Of a DNA stretch of 64,000 nucleotides, positions 61,475-64,000 are shown piece by piece; positions within the stretch are counted from its first letter, which is position 1, and the number at the start of each line of letters is the position of its first letter. This DNA is from JBFIHF01 sp964411125. Its GTDB lineage: Bacteria > Myxococcota_A > Bradymonadia > Bradymonadales > Bradymonadaceae. Both the position numbers and the translations under genes were made by a program. The notes beneath the pieces were generated by a model. It was not told the DNA's origin. It saw only the letters and a list, made by a program, of their open reading frames with translations, and searched no databases. The stretch is from assembly GCA_964411125.1 (NCBI GenBank), contig CAYPJU010000016.1:1-64000 (forward strand), in the 5' to 3' direction.

Positions 61475-63520
61475 ATGTCCGAGCCCGAACTGCATCCGCC
61501 CCCGATCCCGGGACGACCGGGGCTGAGCCTCGCCCTTCTCGCCGGAATCACGCTCTTCATGGAGCTCGCATTCATCCGTTGGGCGAGCGCGAGCGTCATC
61601 TACCTCGGCTACTTTTCGAACTTCGTGTTGATGGCGTGTTTCCTGGGCATCGGCCTCGGCTTCCTCACGTCGCGTCGCAAGTTCGATCTCCTCCCGTGGG
61701 CGCTCCCGGTGCTCGCCCTGGTCTGCTTCACCATCTACGTGCTCCAGACCAGCATCACCCTCTCCCCCGACGGGATCGAGGGGCGAGTCTATTTCAACAC
61801 CGGCGCCGTCCTGAGTTCGCCCGCCCCGGCATGGGTGACGCTGCCGGTCCTGTTCGTCGGCATCGCTGCCACGTGCATGTTCATCTCGCAGGCGACGGGC
61901 CGGATGTTTCCCCATTTCCACCCGATCAAAGCCTACACCTGGGACATCGCCGGTTCGCTCGCCGGGATTGTCGCGTTCACCGTGCTTTCGTTTCTGTGGA
62001 CCCCCGCGTGGGTCTGGTTCGCGATCGTCGGTGTCGTCCTCGTCTTCCTCAACTGGCAGCAACCACGCCAGAAGCGCTTGTTCGGCGTCGTCGCGACCGT
62101 GATGGCGACCGGCGTCGTCTTCTTCTCCGACGTCGAGGACGGCGCACACGAGCTCGTCTGGTCGCCGTATCAGCAGCTGCAGCTCCAATACTCCGAAGAG
62201 GCGAAGTACGGTTTCATCCGGGCCAACCGGGTCCCGCACCAGGAGCTCTCCAGCGAGGAGCTCGTCGAGGTCGGTCGCGACATCCCGTGGGATCTGGCGA
62301 AGCAGGCCGGCATCGAGATCGAGGACGTCCTGATCATCGGTGCCGGGTCCGGCACCGACGTCTCCGAGGCGCTGGTGCGCCCGGTGAAGACGGTCACCGC
62401 CGTCGAGATCGACCCCGCGATCGCGCAGATGGGACGCAAGTGGCATCCCGACAAACCGTACGACGACCCGCGGGTGGAGCTCGTCGTCAACGACGGGCGC
62501 GCGTTCCTCGAACGCACCGACCGCAAGTGGGACATGATCGTCTACGCGCTCCCCGATTCGCTCGCGCTCTACTCGTCGTATTCGAGCATTCGCCTCGAAT
62601 CGTTCCTCTTCACCCGTGAATCGCTCCAGCTCGCGCGCAACCACCTGACCGAAGGGGGGATGCTCGTGCTCTACAACGACTACCGGACCGATACGGTCGT
62701 CGCGAAGCTGTCGACGCTCCTCGAAGAAGCGTTCGGGGTTCCTCCGGTCTATCGCACGGCGCAGCGCGACGTGGTGAAGATTCAGCTCTTGATGGCGAGC
62801 ACCAGCCTCGAGGGGGTCGAGAGCGAAGCGACGTTCGACAGCGTCGACGAGTCGTTGTTGCCGCATGACGACTGGCCTTTCCTGTACATGAACTCGCGGA
62901 CGGTGCCGAAGGTATACTGGTTCCTGATCCTGGGGATCTTGTTCGCGACGTTCCTCGCGGTCTGGCTCCTCGCGCCGCGCGGCGCCCTGAAATCGGTGCA
63001 GTGGCCGTTCTTCTTCATGGGAGCTGCATTCCTGCTCCTCGAGACGAAGAGCATCATCCAGTTCTCGCTGCTCTTCGGCACGACCTGGCTCGTCAATTCG
63101 CTGGTGTTCGGGGGTGTCCTGGTGATGGTGCTGTTGGCGAACCTCCTGGTCTGGAAGTTCGAGATCCGCAGAATGTGGCCGTGGTACATCCTGCTCGCCG
63201 TCGTTCTGGTGGCGAACTTCCTCGTACCCGTCTCGTCGCTCCACGGGCTCGACGACGTCGCGCGCTACGTCGCGGCGACGGCCCTACTCCTCGCCCCGAT
63301 CTTCGTCGCGAACATCATCTTCAGCGGAACGTTCGCCAGCTCGGAAGAGAGCGACGCCTCGTTCGGCTGGAACATCCTCGGGACGATGGTCGGCGGCACG
63401 GTCGAGAACTTCTCCCTCGTGCTGGGCTACCATTATCTGGCGGTGATCGTCGCCGTCTTCTACGCGCTGGCGTTCGCGACGGACCGCATTCGCCGGAGCA
63501 AAAAAACGGCCGGCCCTTGA
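61475..63520 (+). CDS. Membrane protein with spermidine-synthase-like SAM domain
   Basis: The 681-residue protein has about seven membrane helices (residues 15-225). A soluble class-I methyltransferase-like domain (about 230-455) follows, with the SAM-binding DVLIIGAGSGTDVSEAL and VTAVEIDPAI. Six further helices end the protein. The soluble part resembles polyamine aminopropyltransferases (SpeE fold), and membrane fusions of this type are known but functionally unclear. Product and substrate cannot be assigned. A hairpin that serves the opposite strand overlaps its last codons. Confidence 0.88.
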   Translation: MSEPELHPPPIPGRPGLSLALLAGITLFMELAFIRWASASVIYLGYFSNFVLMACFLGIGLGFLTSRRKFDLLPWALPVLALVCFTIYVLQTSITLSPDGIEGRVYFNTGAVLSSPAPAWVTLPVLFVGIAATCMFISQATGRMFPHFHPIKAYTWDIAGSLAGIVAFTVLSFLWTPAWVWFAIVGVVLVFLNWQQPRQKRLFGVVATVMATGVVFFSDVEDGAHELVWSPYQQLQLQYSEEAKYGFIRANRVPHQELSSEELVEVGRDIPWDLAKQAGIEIEDVLIIGAGSGTDVSEALVRPVKTVTAVEIDPAIAQMGRKWHPDKPYDDPRVELVVNDGRAFLERTDRKWDMIVYALPDSLALYSSYSSIRLESFLFTRESLQLARNHLTEGGMLVLYNDYRTDTVVAKLSTLLEEAFGVPPVYRTAQRDVVKIQLLMASTSLEGVESEATFDSVDESLLPHDDWPFLYMNSRTVPKVYWFLILGILFATFLAVWLLAPRGALKSVQWPFFFMGAAFLLLETKSIIQFSLLFGTTWLVNSLVFGGVLVMVLLANLLVWKFEIRRMWPWYILLAVVLVANFLVPVSSLHGLDDVARYVAATALLLAPIFVANIIFSGTFASSEESDASFGWNILGTMVGGTVENFSLVLGYHYLAVIVAVFYALAFATDRIRRSKKTAGP

Positions 63521-63531
63521 AAGGGCCGGCC
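63501..63531 (-). terminator. Leftward terminator overlapping the 3' end of the opposite gene
   Basis: An 11-bp stem GGCCGGCCCTT/AAGGGCCGGCC (63508-63518, 63521-63531) is followed on the minus strand by seven Ts (63507-63501 region). It ends the TerB-like transcript. It lies across the last four codons and stop of the plus-strand gene 61475-63520, so the coding sequence is constrained by it. Confidence 0.85.
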
Positions 63532-63596
63532 TGTTCGAGCGGGCCGGAGATGCACGCGGGGAAAAGTTCCGTCCGCTCGAAACAACTGAGATTTCG

Positions 63597-63983
63597 TTAT
63601 CTGTTCGCCTCGTACTTGATGGTGTTCGGATAAGGCGCGGTGGTCTCCGGCGTGGCGCTGGGCCGTACGGGGACTGCGGGGATCGGGAGGGTGTCCCGCT
63701 GGCCCGCCTGATTCTCGCTGAGTGCCGCTTCGAGGACGGCTTCCACGTCACCGACGCGAAGCCCGAGCATTCGTCCGACCGAGCGGACGAACTCGAGTTC
63801 CGCATCGTCGTAGCCATCGCAGACGCTCAAGATCGCCAGCATCTGCAGCAGTGCGTAGCTGTGATCTTCTCCGACGAGGCGGTCGCACAGCGATCCGAGA
63901 TGCTGATCGAGTCGCCCTGCGTCGCCGGTGGCGAGCAGTTTCTCGCACGACTCGACGACGGCCTTGATCGTGCTGGCTGTCAC
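63597..63983 (-). CDS. TerB-like protein
   Basis: The 128-residue protein is helical. The segment LQMLAILSVCDGYDDAELEFVRSVGRMLGLRVGDVEAVLEAAL has the TerB-fold pattern of an acidic DG-x-DDAE loop between helices. TerB-like domains bind metal or act as scaffolds. A Pro/Thr-rich tail follows (PAVPVRPSATPETTAPYP). The start is a GTG at 63983, 17 bases from the window end, with only a weak ribosome site, so the true start may lie outside. Function is unknown. Confidence 0.72.
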   Translation of the reverse strand: MTASTIKAVVESCEKLLATGDAGRLDQHLGSLCDRLVGEDHSYALLQMLAILSVCDGYDDAELEFVRSVGRMLGLRVGDVEAVLEAALSENQAGQRDTLPIPAVPVRPSATPETTAPYPNTIKYEANR

Positions 63984-64000
63984 GTGGGTCCCCGCGGCTG

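Noticed and set aside
61199..63244. 681-codon minus-strand frame
   Set aside because: It is the codon shadow of the membrane SAM-domain protein, with Arg/Asp/Glu/His-rich low-complexity composition and no domain.

Overview
This is a GC-rich, gene-dense chromosomal window with about 48 protein genes, no rRNA, no recognisable complete tRNA, no CRISPR array and no transposase. The style points to a Gram-negative bacterium of the former Deltaproteobacteria (Myxococcota or Bradymonadales-like). The signs are many secreted lipoproteins with Asp/Gly/Ser-rich linkers after the lipobox, a Ser/Thr kinase fused to RCC1-like repeats, a CheB-CheR-PAS-kinase-receiver hybrid, a roadblock protein, sigma-54 promoters and an NtrC-type activator. 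The taxonomic call is an inference from gene content only.

Layout. 1-3272: minus-strand operon of a coiled-coil protein, an unknown protein and 6-phosphofructokinase. 3504-7271: two related exported proteins. 7344-11975: minus-strand SRPBCC protein, 7Fe/8Fe ferredoxin, Fpg/Nei DNA glycosylase and Ser/Thr kinase. 12139-15593: two coupled lipoproteins. 15686-21463: minus-strand operon of a Gld-like ABC system (ATPase, permease, GldG-like, DUF4340-like) ending in glutathione synthetase. 21801-24129: a lipoprotein of seven four-cysteine repeats behind a sigma-54 promoter, then a surface-antigen-type barrel. 24229-26549: a double winged-helix/GAF regulator between two SnoaL-like proteins. 26588-28111: iron-sulfur photolyase. 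28300-34410: PHP-domain lipoprotein, HExxH lipoprotein, YaaA and a barrel protein. 34661-41331: dienoyl-CoA reductase-like SDR, ATP-type PEP carboxykinase, YihY protein, class-V aminotransferase and an SGNH-like lipoprotein. 41414-43261: roadblock protein and a second YihY protein. 43691-48109: chemotaxis-like hybrid kinase. 48298-54376: a membrane two-component locus with two sigma-54 promoters. 54373-57090: c-type cytochrome, thioredoxin-fold lipoprotein, 1-Cys peroxiredoxin and a Cys-rich protein. 57206-63983: large metzincin-like lipoprotein, small acidic protein, membrane spermidine-synthase-like protein and a TerB-like protein.

The most interesting part is 48110-54376. Five genes (two related membrane proteins, a membrane coiled-coil protein, a membrane histidine kinase and an NtrC-type activator) follow a near-consensus sigma-54 promoter. 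A second sigma-54 promoter lies directly after the activator gene and drives one gene of unknown function. Both promoters carry the same type of inverted repeat (TGTCmA-N5-TkGACr) about 100 bases upstream, as expected if the activator controls its own operon and the neighbour. The second regulatory unit worth attention is the SnoaL/double-winged-helix/SnoaL locus, whose divergent control region is packed with TGACAC half-sites.
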